Below are positions 63,050-64,000 of a stretch of 64,000 nt of DNA, piece by piece (the first letter of the stretch is position 1; each line of letters starts with the position of its first letter). Source of the DNA: Clostridium cibarium (lineage in GTDB: Bacteria; Bacillota; Clostridia; Clostridiales; Clostridiaceae); the NCBI RefSeq assembly GCF_014836335.1, contig NZ_JACSRA010000011.1, forward strand, positions 1-64,000, given 5' to 3'. Made by a program: the position numbers and the translations under genes. The notes under the pieces were generated by a model. It saw nothing but the letters and a program-made list of their open reading frames with translations, had not been told where the DNA came from and ran no database searches.

Positions 63050-63460
63050 CTACTCAGTAAAATACTCAACTCTTATATTTGTACTCCTGACGCTTTCATC
63101 ATATTCTATCTTAAAACGCCATGTTCCAGTATGACTCCAGTTATAAATTTGAGTTTCTCCATTTCTAGCATACCGAGCTGGTTCAGCTCCTGAATCATTC
63201 CATGAATTATTACTTGAATCATACTGCTGTAATGTAATTTTCATCCTATTCCCATTATAAAACGGTGATGCATTTACCTCTATTGATATACCTTGTCCTC
63301 TCATACTAAATTGATTAGTATAAATAATTCCTGCACTACCAAATGATTGAGTGAATGATTTCCATGTACCTGCATAACTTGTTGTAGATGGTATTTGTGA
63401 AATAATAAATACACATATTATCATTAATGGTAACATGAATTTCTTTTTTATTGAACTCAC
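63050..63460 (-). CDS. Small secreted protein of unknown function
   Basis: 136 residues. Signal peptide (KKKFMLPLMIICVFIISQIP, cut after SYA, about 30). The mature domain of about 105 residues is beta-rich with aromatic residues (SFGSAGIIYTNQFSMRGQGI, EVNASPFYNGNRMKITLQQY, IYNWSHTGTWRFKIEY) and ends IRVEYFTE, a small jellyroll pattern. It could be a bacteriocin-like or adhesin-like secreted protein. No family recognised. Confidence 0.65.
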   Translation of the reverse strand: MSSIKKKFMLPLMIICVFIISQIPSTTSYAGTWKSFTQSFGSAGIIYTNQFSMRGQGISIEVNASPFYNGNRMKITLQQYDSSNNSWNDSGAEPARYARNGETQIYNWSHTGTWRFKIEYDESVRSTNIRVEYFTE

Positions 63461-63753
63461 AAGCTTTTCCTCCTTTCCGAATATTATTACTTAAGAACAT
63501 TATTTTAATAAATAAAATTTATGTTCTTATAACAATACTTCTACACTCGCAGAAAAATACCTCCTTAATTTTACATTTATTCAATTTTTATCATCAAGAA
63601 TGATTTCAAAATAAATTATCGAATAATACGATATCTTTTACACAAAATATATCCAAAGAAAGATTGTATGATGAAGAATTGAATCTTTTCTCCTTATTTT
63701 TATTTAAAAAATATGTTAATAAACTTATCAAACTAGAAAGCGAGGAATTAAAA

Positions 63754-64000
63754 TTGAGAATACTAAAAAGAACATTCTCCCTTTTAATATGTATATTAGT
63801 TACATTTTCTACCTTATCTCAACATAAAATTAGAAACATCAATGCTAAAGCAAATGAATTAAGACAAACACCTGTAATTGTTGATGTAGTATTATATAAC
63901 TTTCAAGATGCATTTATTTCTTTAGTCAAACAAAGCTTAGAAAATATTGAAAAACAAAATGAAGGAAAAGTTAACTTTAGATTTTATGATAGTAAAGGAA
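63754..64000 (+). CDS. Start of a sugar-binding protein of an ABC transporter (partial)
   Basis: TTG 63754 follows GCGAGGAATT. The first residues form a signal sequence (ILKRTFSLLICILVTFSTLS) and then PVIVDVVLYNFQDAFISLVK followed by QSLENIEKQNEGKVNFRFYD, the start of a periplasmic-binding-protein (MglB-like galactose-binding) domain. The gene is cut by the end of the window after about 82 codons, so the substrate cannot be set. Confidence 0.72.
   Translation, partial: MRILKRTFSLLICILVTFSTLSQHKIRNINAKANELRQTPVIVDVVLYNFQDAFISLVKQSLENIEKQNEGKVNFRFYDSKG

Overview
The window is AT-rich, low-GC Gram-positive DNA with strong AGGAGG-type ribosome binding sites and many intrinsic terminators. The gene content fits Clostridium sensu stricto (cluster I), probably a saccharolytic, solventogenic species close to C. 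beijerinckii or C. saccharoperbutylacetonicum: a dockerin-bearing GH5 cellulase, an alpha-galactosidase locus, a YtaF sporulation membrane protein, thioredoxin-type ArsC/ACR3, and many secreted proteins. The species is inferred, not proven. No rRNA, tRNA or CRISPR array was seen.

Layout. 1-73 is the 5' end of a group II intron (minus strand) lying just past a terminator hairpin. 205-3730 holds a DUF4097-like lipoprotein, a uracil-DNA-glycosylase-like gene, a VOC protein and a decayed stretch with methyltransferase and IS1182-type transposase remnants. 3609-13459 (all minus) is the most unusual region. It contains a type I IPP isomerase, a 671-residue fusion of a class-I isoprenoid-synthase-like domain with a terpene-cyclase-like toroid, a SPASM radical SAM enzyme, two near-identical 31-residue precursor peptides ending C-S/P-L-G-Y-W-E (not previously called because of their size), and a PqqD-like/M50 membrane protease. 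These are followed by PadR, DUF1700, an ABC ATPase, an FtsX-type permease and a 22-residue Tyr/Lys-rich ORF. I read the first six genes as a hybrid RiPP-isoprenoid pathway. The C-terminal Trp recalls ComX, which is prenylated on Trp by ComQ.

13978-17859 has a PhnA/YjdM protein, a VanY-like carboxypeptidase with a VanRS-like two-component system, and a secreted CBM21-like protein. 17974-24327 is an alpha-galactoside uptake and hydrolysis locus (ABC transporter, AraC regulator, GH36) with a likely cre site. 24507-29013 is a heterodimeric ABC exporter divergent from a MerR regulator. 29154-33144 has a His-rich protein, a KDG kinase, a PqqD-like protein and an OPT transporter. 33674-35900 encodes a pair of paralogous alpha-helical proteins, one with and one without a hydrophobic hairpin, resembling a two-component alpha-pore-forming toxin. 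35887-38584 has an alcohol dehydrogenase divergent from a TetR regulator, plus an unknown protein.

38749-42340 is histidine kinase - NfeD - FloA - small protein - LytTR regulator, one apparent operon. 43311-46194 is a YwqJ-like deaminase toxin, its YwqK-like immunity protein and endonuclease V, the same order as ywqJKL of Bacillus, so a DNA-repair enzyme that acts on deaminated bases travels with a deaminase toxin. 46441-50874 has the modular cellulase and a secreted protein. 51056-54645 has YtaF, a DUF2089 pair behind a 23-bp perfect inverted repeat, and debris: a truncated copy of the secreted protein and a decayed toxin/immunity tail. 54740-56552 is an arsR-arsC-acr3 operon. 56833-64000 has surface and secreted proteins (galactose-binding-like/Big2 proteins with a recent internal duplication, a GH25 lysozyme, GNAT) and the start of a sugar-binding protein cut by the window end.
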